From Noviherbaspirillum humi (GTDB taxonomy: Bacteria; Pseudomonadota; Gammaproteobacteria; Burkholderiales; Burkholderiaceae_D): a stretch of DNA of 64,000 bases. The position numbers and the translations under genes are program-made. The DNA lies in the NCBI RefSeq assembly GCF_900188095.1, contig NZ_FZOT01000004.1:186001-250000 (forward strand), given 5' to 3'. Positions 30,706 through 40,589 of this stretch are shown piece after piece; the stretch's first letter is position 1, and the number at the start of each line of letters is the position of its first letter. A model generated the notes under the pieces. It saw nothing but the letters and a program-made list of their open reading frames with translations, was not told the DNA's origin and searched no databases.

Positions 30706-31431
30706 TCACCCGATCCGTTCCGGATACGCCACCCGCATCAGCTTCTGCGGATCGGCGATGGAGACGCGGCCGTAGCGAGTCTCGACCATGCCGTCTTCTT
30801 CCCAGAGCCGCAGCAGTTTGGCGATGCTTTGCCGCGATTTGCCGAGCAGATTGCCGAGTTCTTCCTGCGTCAGCGGCACTTCGCGACCGCTCGGCATGAC
30901 GGCCGAATTCATCGCCGATGGCTTCAGCTTCGCCAGTTCCAGCAGGCGCCGCGCCAGGCGCTGCGGCAACGGCGCGATCACCGCTTCCTCCACCATGTCG
31001 AAGGTGGCCCGCAGGCGCAGGCTGAGCGAACGCAGGAAGCGCTCGTAGATTTGCGGGTGGCGCGCCAGCAGGCGCTTGAAGTCGGCTTTGCTGTGATGCA
31101 GGAGGACAGTCTCGCCGTAGGCGTAGCCATCGTAGCTGCGCGGCCGGCCGTCGAAGATGGAGAGATCGCCGAACCAGGTGGGCGCATCCAGCACGGCGAT
31201 GGTGCTGGCCTGGCCGTCGGCAGTGGTGCGGGAAAACCGGACCGCGCCGCGCACCAGGGTGTACAACCCATCGCAGGCGGCGCCATGGGCGTAGATCAGC
31301 ATGCCATCCTCCACCAGCCTGACCTTGGCGCAGGCGGCCGCTTCCGTCACCGCCGCCTCCGGCATGCGCGATAGCCAGGAGGCACGCAAGGCGGCGGCCC
31401 GATCGATGTCAGGATTTTTTTGCGCAGGCAT
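30706..31431 (-). CDS. Crp/Fnr-family transcriptional regulator
   Basis: The 241-residue protein has an N-terminal cyclic-nucleotide-binding fold (about 40-150; ILYAHGAACDGLYTLVRGAVRFS-like strands, WFGDLSIFDGRPRSYDGYA) and a C-terminal winged helix (about 165-235; VPLTQEELGNLLGKSRQSIAKLLRLWEEDGMVETRYGRVSI). The FNR-type iron-sulfur cysteines are not present as a set, so it is more like Crp than Fnr. The ligand contact Arg of true Crp (the RSA motif) is replaced by GRPRSYD, so cAMP binding is uncertain. It diverges from the class II aldolase gene, with a symmetric site at its start, and may control it. Confidence 0.88.
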   Translation of the reverse strand: MPAQKNPDIDRAAALRASWLSRMPEAAVTEAAACAKVRLVEDGMLIYAHGAACDGLYTLVRGAVRFSRTTADGQASTIAVLDAPTWFGDLSIFDGRPRSYDGYAYGETVLLHHSKADFKRLLARHPQIYERFLRSLSLRLRATFDMVEEAVIAPLPQRLARRLLELAKLKPSAMNSAVMPSGREVPLTQEELGNLLGKSRQSIAKLLRLWEEDGMVETRYGRVSIADPQKLMRVAYPERIG

Positions 31432-31453
31432 GTCAAATGTTAAAAAGTTGACA
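31431..31453. promoter_or_regulatory. Inverted repeat between crp/fnr-like gene and aldolase
   Basis: TGTCAA (31431-31436) and TTGACA (31448-31453) form a perfect 6-bp inverted repeat with an 11-nt AT-rich spacer. It touches the start codon of the regulator. Each arm also supplies a TTGACA-type hexamer for one of the divergent directions. It could be an autoregulatory operator. Confidence 0.4.
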
Positions 31454-31559
31454 GTCTTGGCGGTTAGAATGCGCCAATACTGCTTCGCTTGCAGCGAGCC
31501 TCAAGGGGCCATAAGCTGGAGAGAACTTCGCTATTTTGACAGAGAAGAGGAGACACCCT

Positions 31560-32336
31560 ATGAACGCGCCCGAGAGCCTGGCGATTCCCTCGATGCAACA
31601 TCGCGTCTCCGCCGAAGAGTGGCAGACCCGAGTCGATCTCGCCGCCTGCTACCGCTTGGTGGCCGAATTCGGGTGGAGCGACCTGATCTTCACCCATATC
31701 ACCGCGCGCGTGCCGGGCACCGAGGACCAGTTCCTGATCAATCCCTACGGCATGATGTTCGATGAAATCACCGCCTCTTCGCTGGTGAAGATCGACCTCC
31801 ATGGCAACAAGATCGAAGACTCCCCGTTCCCGGTTAACCCCGCCGGCTTCACCATCCATTCCGCCATCCATGCAGTGCGCCATGATGCGCAATGCGTACT
31901 GCATACCCACAGCCTGAACGGCGTGGCGGTCTCGGCGCAAAAGGAAGGCGTGCTGCCGTTGTCCCAGCAGTCGATCTTCGTCCTCTCCAGCCTGGCCTAT
32001 CACGACTACGAGGGCGTGGCGCTGAATGAGGAAGAGAAGCCGCGCCTGGTGGATCACTTCGGCAGGAAGACCTACCTCATGCTGCGCAATCACGGCCTGC
32101 TGACGGTCGGCCGCACCATTGCCGACGCCTTCCTCAATATGTATATCTTCGAAGCGGCCTGCAACATCCAGATCCGCGCTCAGGCGGGCGGTGGAGAATT
32201 GACGCGCATCCCGCAAGCCATCATTGACGGCGCTCAACAGCAGGCAAAAACCGTTACCAAGGCTCAAGGCGGAATGCTAGCGTGGCCGGGGCTGCTGCGC
32301 CGGCTGGACCGGAAGGATCCGAGCTTTCGCCAGTAG
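31560..32336 (+). CDS. Class II aldolase/adducin family protein
   Basis: The 258-residue protein starts at the ATG at 31560 (GAGGAGACACCCT just upstream). It has the class II aldolase fold: DLIFTHITARVPGTEDQFLINPYG, VLHTHSLNGVAVSAQ with the metal-binding His-X-His, and YLMLRNHGLLTVGRTIADAFLNMYIFEAAC with the third His. This fold covers sugar-phosphate aldolases, epimerases and decarboxylases, and here nearest looks the 'class II aldolase/adducin' group without a phosphate-specific signature. It lies 38 bp before an HD-domain oxygenase-like gene, and the two are probably one transcript. The substrate is unknown. Confidence 0.88.
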   Translation: MNAPESLAIPSMQHRVSAEEWQTRVDLAACYRLVAEFGWSDLIFTHITARVPGTEDQFLINPYGMMFDEITASSLVKIDLHGNKIEDSPFPVNPAGFTIHSAIHAVRHDAQCVLHTHSLNGVAVSAQKEGVLPLSQQSIFVLSSLAYHDYEGVALNEEEKPRLVDHFGRKTYLMLRNHGLLTVGRTIADAFLNMYIFEAACNIQIRAQAGGGELTRIPQAIIDGAQQQAKTVTKAQGGMLAWPGLLRRLDRKDPSFRQ

Positions 32337-32374
32337 TCGGCATCGCGCAATAAAGAATTACAAAAGGAGACAGC

Positions 32375-32968
32375 ATGACAGCACGCGCCGCGTTCAGCGA
32401 CATGCAGGACAGCACCGCCGAGGACTGGAAGATCATCGGCAACGAATTCCGGCCGTTTGCAGCGGCGCTTCCCGATCGGGTGTTGGACCACCTCAAGCTG
32501 CTCAACGGCGATTTCGGCGGCTATCCGGTCGACCGGCTGGAGCACAGCCTGCAGACCGCGACCCGGGCCTGGCGCGACGGCAAGGATGAGGAATATGTCG
32601 TCTGCGCGCTGCTGCATGACATCGGCGATACCCTCGGCAGCTTCAACCATCCGGACATTGCCGCCGCCATCCTCAAGCCTTTCGTCAGCGAGGAGAACCT
32701 GCAGATGGTGGCGCTGCACGGCATTTTCCAGAGCCACTATTTCTTCCACCACCTCGGCATGGACCGTAACCTGCGCGATCAGTACAAGGGGCGGCCGATC
32801 TACGACCGCACGCTGGAATTCTGCGAGAAGTACGACGCGCCTGCCTTCGACGCGTCATATGAAAGCCTGCCGCTCAGCTTTTTCGAGCCCATGCTGCGGC
32901 GCGTAATGGCCAAGCCGAAAAATACGATTTATCGCAGCGTCGTCGAGGAAAATGAAAAGGCGGCTTGA
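32375..32968 (+). CDS. HD-domain protein, PhnZ/MIOX-like
   Basis: The 197-residue protein has an AAAAGGAGA ribosome site. Its possible metal ligands are His57 (EHSLQTATRA), His81-Asp82 (LLHDIGD), His92 (FNHPD), His115 (VALHGIF) and Asp159 (PAFDASY). This set recalls the HD-type mixed-valence di-iron oxygenases PhnZ and myo-inositol oxygenase more than plain HD phosphohydrolases, and the ligand order agrees although some spacings are shorter. If so, it would oxidise a hydroxylated or phosphonate-like carbon using O2. A hydrolase role remains possible. The aldolase gene upstream would fit a carbon-compound breakdown step. Confidence 0.75.
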   Translation: MTARAAFSDMQDSTAEDWKIIGNEFRPFAAALPDRVLDHLKLLNGDFGGYPVDRLEHSLQTATRAWRDGKDEEYVVCALLHDIGDTLGSFNHPDIAAAILKPFVSEENLQMVALHGIFQSHYFFHHLGMDRNLRDQYKGRPIYDRTLEFCEKYDAPAFDASYESLPLSFFEPMLRRVMAKPKNTIYRSVVEENEKAA

Positions 32969-32996
32969 CGATGGTGCGCCGCATCATCGAAAGTGA

Positions 32997-33024
32997 TTGA
33001 CGGTTTAGCACGGTCGTTCAAAAA
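32997..33024 (+). promoter_or_regulatory. Promoter with embedded operator before the acyl-CoA ligase
   Basis: TTGACG (32997-33002) and CAAAAT (33019-33024) are spaced by 16 nt. Between them lies GCACGGTCGTTC (33008-33019), one of three copies of an (N)ACG-NN-CGT(N) palindrome found in this region. A protein bound there would block RNA polymerase. Confidence 0.55.
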
Positions 33025-33067
33025 TCATGAACGAAAACGCCTTACCCATCGCAGAATATGAGGAGAC

Positions 33068-34723
<1,656 letters not shown>

Positions 34724-34795
34724 AGCCCGACCGCAGTACCCAAGCAATGCCGATTCGACGAGTCGGACCATAAAACCAAAGAGGATGAGAGACAG

Positions 34796-36046
34796 ATGAA
34801 GAAGACGATTCGCACGCTGGTCCTTGCGCTTTCCGTTGCCGCCGCGTTCGCCGCGCCGGCTTCCCAGGCCGAAAACATCAAGATCGCGATGATCGAGACC
34901 TTGTCCGGCGCCTTCGCACCGATCGGCCAGAACCAGCTGCGCAGCTTCCAGATGTTCACCGAGATGGCGAACAAGGAAGGCTGGGCCGGCCCCGGCAATA
35001 CCCTGGAAGTGGCCGCCTTCGACGGCAAGGGCAGCCCGCAGGAATCGCTGAACCAGCTCAAGACGGTGATCGACCAGGGCTACCGCTACATCGCCCAGGG
35101 CAACGGCTCCGGCGTGGCCCTGGCCCTCGTCGACGCCGTCAACAAGCACAATGAGCGCAACCCGGGCAAGGAAATCGTCTTCCTGAACTACTCCGCCATC
35201 GACCCCGACCTGACCAACAGCAAGTGCAGCTTCTGGCACTTCCGCTTCGACGCCAACTCGGACATGAAGATGGAAGCCCTGACCACGTACATGGCCAAGG
35301 ACCAGAACGTCAAGAAGGTCTACATCATCGGCCAGAACTATGCGCACGGACACCAGGTCACCCGCGCCGCCAAGGAGTACCTGAAGCGCAAGCGCCCGGA
35401 TGTGCAGATCGTCGGCGACGACCTGCACCCGATCGCCACCGTCAAGGATTTCGCGCCCTATGTGGCCAAGATCAAGGCTTCCGGCGCCGACACCGTCATC
35501 ACCGGCAACTGGGGCGCCGACCTGGCGCTGCTGGTGAAGGCCGCCAAGGATGCCGGCCTGACCGCCAAGTTCTACACCTACTACGCCGGCACCTCCGGCG
35601 TGCCGACCGCCATGGGCGCATCGGCCGAGGGGCAAATCAAGCAAGTTGCCTACTGGATCCCGAACAACGAGACCTTCGCCGGCAAGGAAATCGTGGAAGC
35701 CTTCAAGAAGAAGTACAACGACGACTTCTACGTCAGCGACATCTACACCATCGTCACCATGCTGTCCCAGGCGGTGAAGACCACCAAGTCGGCCGACCCG
35801 GTCAAGGTGGCGTTCGCGCTGGAAGGCATGAAGGCCAAGGCGATCAACGGCGATGTCGAGATGCGCGCCGCCGACCACCAGCTGCAGCAGCCGCTCTACA
35901 TCTCCACCTGGACCAAGGTCGACGGCAAGAAGATCAAGTACGACCAGGAGAACACGGGCTATGGCTGGAGCAACGACGTCAAGATCGATCCCTACGTCGC
36001 CGCGCAGCCGACTTCCTGCCAGATGAAGCGTCCTTCCAAGTCGTAG
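34796..36046 (+). CDS. Branched-chain-type ABC transporter binding protein (copy 1)
   Basis: The 416-residue protein has a signal peptide (MKKTIRTLVLALSVAAAFAAPASQA) without a lipobox. A periplasmic-binding-protein type I fold follows: AENIKIAMIETLSGAFAPIGQNQLR, a long run through VKKVYIIGQNYAHGHQVTRAAKEYLK, SGADTVITGNWGADLALLVKAAKDAG, and a C-terminal lobe. It is close to LivJ/LivK-type proteins of the aromatic-acid and dicarboxylate branch rather than to amino-acid binders. A close paralogue follows at 36196. It is probably the periplasmic receptor for the LivHMGF transporter downstream. A strong GC hairpin lies just after it. Confidence 0.9.
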   Translation: MKKTIRTLVLALSVAAAFAAPASQAENIKIAMIETLSGAFAPIGQNQLRSFQMFTEMANKEGWAGPGNTLEVAAFDGKGSPQESLNQLKTVIDQGYRYIAQGNGSGVALALVDAVNKHNERNPGKEIVFLNYSAIDPDLTNSKCSFWHFRFDANSDMKMEALTTYMAKDQNVKKVYIIGQNYAHGHQVTRAAKEYLKRKRPDVQIVGDDLHPIATVKDFAPYVAKIKASGADTVITGNWGADLALLVKAAKDAGLTAKFYTYYAGTSGVPTAMGASAEGQIKQVAYWIPNNETFAGKEIVEAFKKKYNDDFYVSDIYTIVTMLSQAVKTTKSADPVKVAFALEGMKAKAINGDVEMRAADHQLQQPLYISTWTKVDGKKIKYDQENTGYGWSNDVKIDPYVAAQPTSCQMKRPSKS

Positions 36047-36065
36047 GACGGAATCGAAGCAATCC

Positions 36066-36097
36066 GGCGCGGCGGCCTGGCAGCGAGCCGCCGCGCC
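36066..36097 (+). other. GC-rich hairpin between the two binding-protein genes
   Basis: A perfect 11-bp stem, GGCGCGGCGGC (36066-36076) with GCCGCCGCGCC (36087-36097), has a 10-nt loop and no T-run. It probably stabilises the upstream message or sets the ratio of the two paralogues, rather than terminating fully. Confidence 0.6.
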
Positions 36098-36195
36098 GCG
36101 GGCAGCATGCTCCTGCCGGAACGCGCCCGTTCATGGCGCGCCCAAAGATGGAAGCACCCACATCCTGTAGACACGCATTTACAAGGAGGAGACAA

Positions 36196-37449
36196 ATGGC
36201 TATCCAATCGAAATCCCTCATCATCGGCCTGTCGCTTGCCGCTGCCTTCGCCGCGCCGCTGAGCGCGTCGGCGGAGAACGTCAAGATGGCTTTCATCGAT
36301 CCGCTCTCGGGTCCGTTCGCGCCGGTCGGGCAGGGCATCATGCACAGCTGGCAGTACGTCGCCGAGATCGCCAACAAGGAGAAGTGGGCCGGCCCCGGCA
36401 ACACCTTCGAGATCGTCGGCTTCGACAACAAGGCCAGCCCGCAGGAGTCGCTGACTCAGTTGAAGGCGGCCATCGACCAAGGCTATCGCTACGTCATCCA
36501 GGGCAACGGCTCGGCCGTGGCGCTGGCGCTGGTGGATGCGATCAACAAGCACAACGAGCGCAACCCGGGCAAGGAAGTGCTTTTCGTCAATTACGCGGCG
36601 GTGGACCCGGACCTCACCAACAGCAAGTGCAGCTTCTGGCACTTCCGCTTCGACGCCAACTCCGACCAGAAGATGGAGGCGATGACCACCTTCATGGCCA
36701 AGGACCAGAACATCAAGAAGGTCTACATCATCGGGCAGAACTACTCCTTCGGCCACCAGGTGACGCGCGCCGCCAAGGAGTACCTGAAGCGCAAGCGCCC
36801 GGATGTGCAGATCGTCGGCGACGACCTGCACCCGATCGGCCAGGTGAAGGATTTCTCGCCCTATGTGGCCAAGATCAAGGCTTCCGGCGCCGACACCGTC
36901 ATCACCGGCAACTGGGGTGCCGACCTGGCGCTGCTGATCAAGGCGGCGAAGGATGCCGGCCTGACCGCCAACTTCTACACCTACTACGGCAGCACGACGG
37001 GCGTGCCGACAGCGATGGGCGCCGCCGGCGCCGACCGGGTGAAATATGTCGGCTACTGGAATGCCAACAACGAGAAATTCGTCGGCAAGGAAATCGTCGA
37101 GGGCTTCAAGAAGAAATACAACGACGATTACTACGCGATGGCGACCTATACCGGCATCCTGATGCTGTCCAAGGCTTTCAAGGAAGCCAAGTCCACCGAC
37201 CCGATGAAGGTGGCCTTCTCGCTGGAGGGCATGAAGGCGGAAAGCCTGAACGGCGAGGTCGAGATGCGCAAGTCGGATCACCAGCTGCAGCAGCCGCTGT
37301 ACATCGCCACCTGGACCAAGGTGAACGGCAAGGACGTTCGCTACGACCAGGAAAACACCGGCTATGGCTGGAAGACCGACCAGAAGCTCGACACCTACGT
37401 CGCATCCCAGCCGACGTCGTGCGAGATGAAGCGTCCTTCGGCGAAGTAA
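36196..37449 (+). CDS. Branched-chain-type ABC transporter binding protein (copy 2)
   Basis: The 417-residue protein starts at the ATG at 36196, with AAGGAGGAGAC just upstream; the open frame continues upstream through copy 1 only by chance. It has a signal peptide (MAIQSKSLIIGLSLAAAFAAPLSASA) and the same fold as copy 1. The two share long identical blocks such as NSKCSFWHFRFDANSD, RAAKEYLKRKRPDVQIVGDD, KIKASGADTVITGNWGADLA and the C-terminal YDQENTGYGW and QPTSC-MKRPS. They differ mainly in segments that line the ligand cleft (SEGQIKQVAYWIPNNE against GADRVKYVGYWNANNE). This suggests recent duplication with changed specificity. A terminator follows. Confidence 0.9.
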   Translation: MAIQSKSLIIGLSLAAAFAAPLSASAENVKMAFIDPLSGPFAPVGQGIMHSWQYVAEIANKEKWAGPGNTFEIVGFDNKASPQESLTQLKAAIDQGYRYVIQGNGSAVALALVDAINKHNERNPGKEVLFVNYAAVDPDLTNSKCSFWHFRFDANSDQKMEAMTTFMAKDQNIKKVYIIGQNYSFGHQVTRAAKEYLKRKRPDVQIVGDDLHPIGQVKDFSPYVAKIKASGADTVITGNWGADLALLIKAAKDAGLTANFYTYYGSTTGVPTAMGAAGADRVKYVGYWNANNEKFVGKEIVEGFKKKYNDDYYAMATYTGILMLSKAFKEAKSTDPMKVAFSLEGMKAESLNGEVEMRKSDHQLQQPLYIATWTKVNGKDVRYDQENTGYGWKTDQKLDTYVASQPTSCEMKRPSAK

Positions 37450-37460
37450 CCCGCTCGCAG

Positions 37461-37489
37461 GGCGTGCCGTCGCGGCGGTACGCCTTTTT
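37461..37489 (+). terminator. Intrinsic terminator after the binding-protein genes
   Basis: GGCGT-GCCG (37461-37469) pairs with CGGC (37473-37476) and ACGCC (37480-37484), with a 3-nt loop and a GGT bulge. Then follow five T residues. livH therefore needs its own promoter. Confidence 0.7.
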
Positions 37490-37504
37490 ATGGCTTGAAA
37501 AATA

Positions 37505-37516
37505 GTACGGTCGTAC
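37505..37516 (+). promoter_or_regulatory. Operator-like palindrome before livH
   Basis: GTACGGTCGTAC is a near-perfect palindrome (GTACG-GT-CGTAC). It follows TTGAAA (37495-37500), a -35-like hexamer, by 4 nt. The same core occurs before the acyl-CoA ligase and the FadB-like gene. It is probably the site of a shared repressor. Confidence 0.6.
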
Positions 37517-37543
37517 AAGAAACTTGAATCAGGGGTACCCCAG

Positions 37544-38491
37544 GTGGAATTTACCTTAATAACGCTGCTCAACGGTCTGAGCTATGGACTGCTGCTCTTC
37601 ATGCTGTCCTCCGGCCTGACCCTGATCTTCAGCATGATGGGCGTGCTGAACTTCGCCCATGCGAGCTTCTACATGCTCGGCGCCTATTTCGCCTACACGG
37701 TGAGCATGAAGATAGGCTTCTGGCCGGCGCTGATCGTCGCGCCGCTCCTGGTGGGCGCCATCGGCGCGCTGGTCGAGCGCTACGGCCTGCGCTCGGTGCA
37801 CAAGTACGGCCATGTGCCGGAGTTGCTGTTTACATTCGGCCTGTCCTACGTGCTGGTCGAACTGGTGCAGCTGGTCTGGGGCAGGGCGGCGGTGCCGTAT
37901 CCGATCCCGCCCTCGCTGGATGGCCCGCTGTTCACCCTGTACACAACCACCTTCCCGATGTACCGCGGCTTCATGATGCTGATCGCGGTGCTGATGCTCA
38001 TCTCGATCTACCTGGTGCTGACCCGCACCCGCATCGGCCTGGTGATCCAGGCGGCCCTGACCCATCCCGACATGGTGGAGGCGCTCGGCCACAACGTGCC
38101 GCGGGTGTTCATGCTGGTCTTCGGCGGCGGCTGCGCGCTGGCCGGCCTGGCCGGCGTCATCGGCGGCAATGCCTTCGTCACCGAGCCGGGGATGGCTGCC
38201 ACCGTCGGCAGCATCATCTTCGTGGTGGTGGTGGTCGGCGGCATGGGCTCGCTCGCCGGGGCGCTGATCGCCTCGCTGCTGATCGGCATCGTCCAGACCT
38301 TCGCCGTCGCGCTGGATTACTCCTTCCTGAACGTGTTCTCGCTGTTCGGGGCCAATCTCGGACCGGAAACCTTCGGCTACCCGGTGCTCAAGCTGACGAT
38401 TTCCCAGGTGGCGCCGATCCTGCCGTATGTGCTGCTGGTACTCATTCTGATCTTCAGGCCGCGCGGCCTGCTGGGCACGCGGGAGGGCTGA
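37544..38491 (+). CDS. livH: Branched-chain-type ABC transporter permease LivH
   Basis: The 315-residue protein has about eight membrane helices and the LivH signature, starting with LNGLSYGLLLFMLSSGLTLIFSMMGVLNFAHASFYMLGAYFAYTV. The EAA-like loop that meets the ATPase is around ALTHPDMVEALGHNVPRVFML. It ends in LIFRPRGLLGTREG, the usual C-terminus. The start is GTG at 37544, chosen because AGGGG lies 8 nt upstream and the protein then begins MEFTLITLLNGL. The ribosome site overlaps a small palindrome, GGGGTACCCC. It begins a tight livHMGF operon (gaps or overlaps of a few bases). Confidence 0.92.
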   Translation: MEFTLITLLNGLSYGLLLFMLSSGLTLIFSMMGVLNFAHASFYMLGAYFAYTVSMKIGFWPALIVAPLLVGAIGALVERYGLRSVHKYGHVPELLFTFGLSYVLVELVQLVWGRAAVPYPIPPSLDGPLFTLYTTTFPMYRGFMMLIAVLMLISIYLVLTRTRIGLVIQAALTHPDMVEALGHNVPRVFMLVFGGGCALAGLAGVIGGNAFVTEPGMAATVGSIIFVVVVVGGMGSLAGALIASLLIGIVQTFAVALDYSFLNVFSLFGANLGPETFGYPVLKLTISQVAPILPYVLLVLILIFRPRGLLGTREG

Positions 38492-38493
38492 GC

Positions 38494-39831
38494 ATGCAAA
38501 CCACACAATCCACTCAATCCATGCAAACCCCCGCCATCAATACGCGCAGCAGACGCCTGACCTACAAGCCGATGAACCTCGGCCGCTGGATCGTCTGGAG
38601 CCTGTACGCGCTGGCCCTGATCGTCGCGCCCCTGGTGTTCAGCAAGGGCGCCTCGCTCTCCATCCTGTCGCTGATGGGCACGCTGATCATCTTCAGCCTG
38701 TCGTACAACATGCTGCTCGGCCAGGGCGGCATGCTGTCCTTCGGCCATGCGGTGTACTCCGGCCTCGGCGCCTACCTCGCCATCCATGCGATGAACCTGG
38801 CTGCCGGGGGCAAGTTGTGGATACCTGTCAGCCTGATTCCGCTGGTGGGCGGCTTCGCCGGCATGCTGTTCGGCATCCTGTTCGGCTACGTCACCACCAA
38901 GAAGTCCGGCACGACCTTCGCCATGATCACGCTGGGCATCGTCGAACTGGTATTCGCCTGTTCGCTGATGTTCCCGGAGTTCTTCGGCGGCGAGGGCGGC
39001 ATCTCCACCAACCGCGTCATCGGCGAGGCCTTCATGGGCATCACCTACGGGCCGCAGATCCAGGTGTACTACCTGATCGCCTTCTGGCTGTTCGTCAGCA
39101 CCGTCGGCATGTACGCCTTCACGCAGACGCCGCTGGGCCGCATCATCAATGCGGTGCGCGACAACCCGGAGCGGGTGGAATTCATCGGCTACGACACGCA
39201 ATGGGCGCGCTATCTGACGCTGATCCTTTCCGCCTTTTTCGCCGGCATCTCCGGCGGCCTGTCGGCGATCAACTTCGAGATCGTCACTGCCGAAAACGTC
39301 AGCGCAATCCGCTCCGGCGCGGTGCTGCTGTTCACCTTCATCGGCGGCGTCGGCTTCTTCTTCGGCCCGATGATCGGCGCCATCATCGGCGTGTTCCTGA
39401 CGGTGATGCTGTCCGACTACACCAAGGCCTGGCAGCTCTACCTCGGCATCTTCTTCATCCTGATCGTGATGTATGCGCCGGGTGGCATCGCCAGCATCAT
39501 GATGCTCAACCTGAGACTGGTGAAGTTCGGCAAGTTCGGCCGGGTGTGGCCGAAGATGCTGCCGCTCCTGATCGCCGCCCTGATCGGCTGCTTCGGCGCC
39601 ATCCTCGCGATCGAGATGCTGTATCACCTGACGCTGGAATCGGTCAACGGCACCGAGCGCATGCTGTTCGGCGTCAAGGTCGATACCGCCGCGGCGCTGC
39701 CGTGGATCGTGACGCTCGGCTTGATTGCCGTTGCCGCGCTGCTGTTCTGGCGCAGCCTGCCTGCCTTCCAGAAAGCATGGGGCGAGGCCAATACCGAAAT
39801 TGAAGAAACCATCAGGAAGGCACAGGCATGA
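38494..39831 (+). CDS. livM: Branched-chain-type ABC transporter permease LivM
   Basis: The 445-residue protein has LivM features: SLSYNMLLGQGGMLSFGHAVYSGLGAYLAI, TKKSGTTFAMITLGIVELVFA, the ATPase-contact loop AVRDNPERVEFIGYDTQWARY and a conserved GGVGFFFGPMIGAIIGVFL. Two extra helices and a linker in the C-terminal 90 residues (LIAALIGCFGAILAIEML, then LPWIVTLGLIAVAALLFW) extend it beyond standard LivM. It starts 2 bp after the livH stop with GGGAGG upstream and overlaps livG by 4 bp (ATGA). Confidence 0.9.
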   Translation: MQTTQSTQSMQTPAINTRSRRLTYKPMNLGRWIVWSLYALALIVAPLVFSKGASLSILSLMGTLIIFSLSYNMLLGQGGMLSFGHAVYSGLGAYLAIHAMNLAAGGKLWIPVSLIPLVGGFAGMLFGILFGYVTTKKSGTTFAMITLGIVELVFACSLMFPEFFGGEGGISTNRVIGEAFMGITYGPQIQVYYLIAFWLFVSTVGMYAFTQTPLGRIINAVRDNPERVEFIGYDTQWARYLTLILSAFFAGISGGLSAINFEIVTAENVSAIRSGAVLLFTFIGGVGFFFGPMIGAIIGVFLTVMLSDYTKAWQLYLGIFFILIVMYAPGGIASIMMLNLRLVKFGKFGRVWPKMLPLLIAALIGCFGAILAIEMLYHLTLESVNGTERMLFGVKVDTAAALPWIVTLGLIAVAALLFWRSLPAFQKAWGEANTEIEETIRKAQA

Positions 39832-40589
39832 CCGAACTCGCACTCGAACTCAGGGATGTCCGCAAGAGCTTCGGCCGGTCCGAAATCATACGCGGCGCCA
39901 ATCTCCAGGTGCCGAAGGGCGAACGCTTCGCCATCATCGGCCCGAACGGCGCCGGCAAGTCGACGCTGTTCAACCTGATCTCCGGCCGCTTCCCGCTCAC
40001 GTCGGGCGACGTGCTGCTCAATGGCGAAAGCACTCTCGGCCTGCGGCCGTTCGAAATCAACCGGCGCGGGCTGTCGCGCAGCTTCCAGATCACCAACATC
40101 TTCCACCGCCTGTCGGTGTACGAGAACCTGCGCTGCGCGGTGCTGTGGTCGCTCGGCTACAAATACTCCTTCTGGCACCGGCTCGGCGGCCTGAAGGATG
40201 CCGCCGAGCGTGCCGAGGCGGTGCTGGAGCAGATCGGCCTGAAGCGCCGGCGCGACGTGTCCGCCGGACTGCTCACCTATGCCGAGCAGCGGGCGCTGGA
40301 GATCGGCATCACCATTGCCGGCGGCGCCGACGTGATCCTACTCGACGAGCCCACCGCCGGCATGAGCCGATCGGAATCGGATGCGGCGGTGGAGCTGATC
40401 CGCAAGGTCACGGTGGGAAAAACCCTGCTCATGGTGGAGCACGACATGAGCGTGGTGTTCGGCCTGGCAGACAAGATCGCGGTGGTGGTGTACGGCGAGG
40501 TGATCGCCTGCGATACGCCGACCAACATCCGCGCCAATCAGAAAGTGCAGGAAGCCTATCTCGGCGGCCATGCACCGGTGGAGGCTTAA
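39828..40589 (+). CDS. livG: Branched-chain-type ABC transporter ATPase LivG
   Basis: The 253-residue ATPase has an intact Walker A (GPNGAGKST), the Q-loop region SRSFQITNIFHRLSVYENL and a variant signature around LLTYAEQRALEIGITIAGGADVILLDEPTAGMS. The switch is MVEHDMSVVFGLAD. In the LivG group the signature is LSYGEQR; here it reads LTYAEQR, with Ser and Gly replaced, yet its glutamine and position are kept. It overlaps livM by 4 bp, and its TAA shares one base with the livF ATG (TAATG). It is one of the two nucleotide-binding subunits of the importer. Confidence 0.92.
   Translation: MTELALELRDVRKSFGRSEIIRGANLQVPKGERFAIIGPNGAGKSTLFNLISGRFPLTSGDVLLNGESTLGLRPFEINRRGLSRSFQITNIFHRLSVYENLRCAVLWSLGYKYSFWHRLGGLKDAAERAEAVLEQIGLKRRRDVSAGLLTYAEQRALEIGITIAGGADVILLDEPTAGMSRSESDAAVELIRKVTVGKTLLMVEHDMSVVFGLADKIAVVVYGEVIACDTPTNIRANQKVQEAYLGGHAPVEA

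Noticed and set aside
35224-36195. Upstream extension of the second binding protein through copy 1
   Set aside because: The frame is open by chance in another frame of copy 1. The signal peptide and AAGGAGGAGAC place the start at 36196.
37532-37541. Palindrome GGGGTACCCC at the livH ribosome site as an operator
   Set aside because: It is a short, loopless palindrome that can arise by chance; the stronger candidate is the site at 37505-37516.
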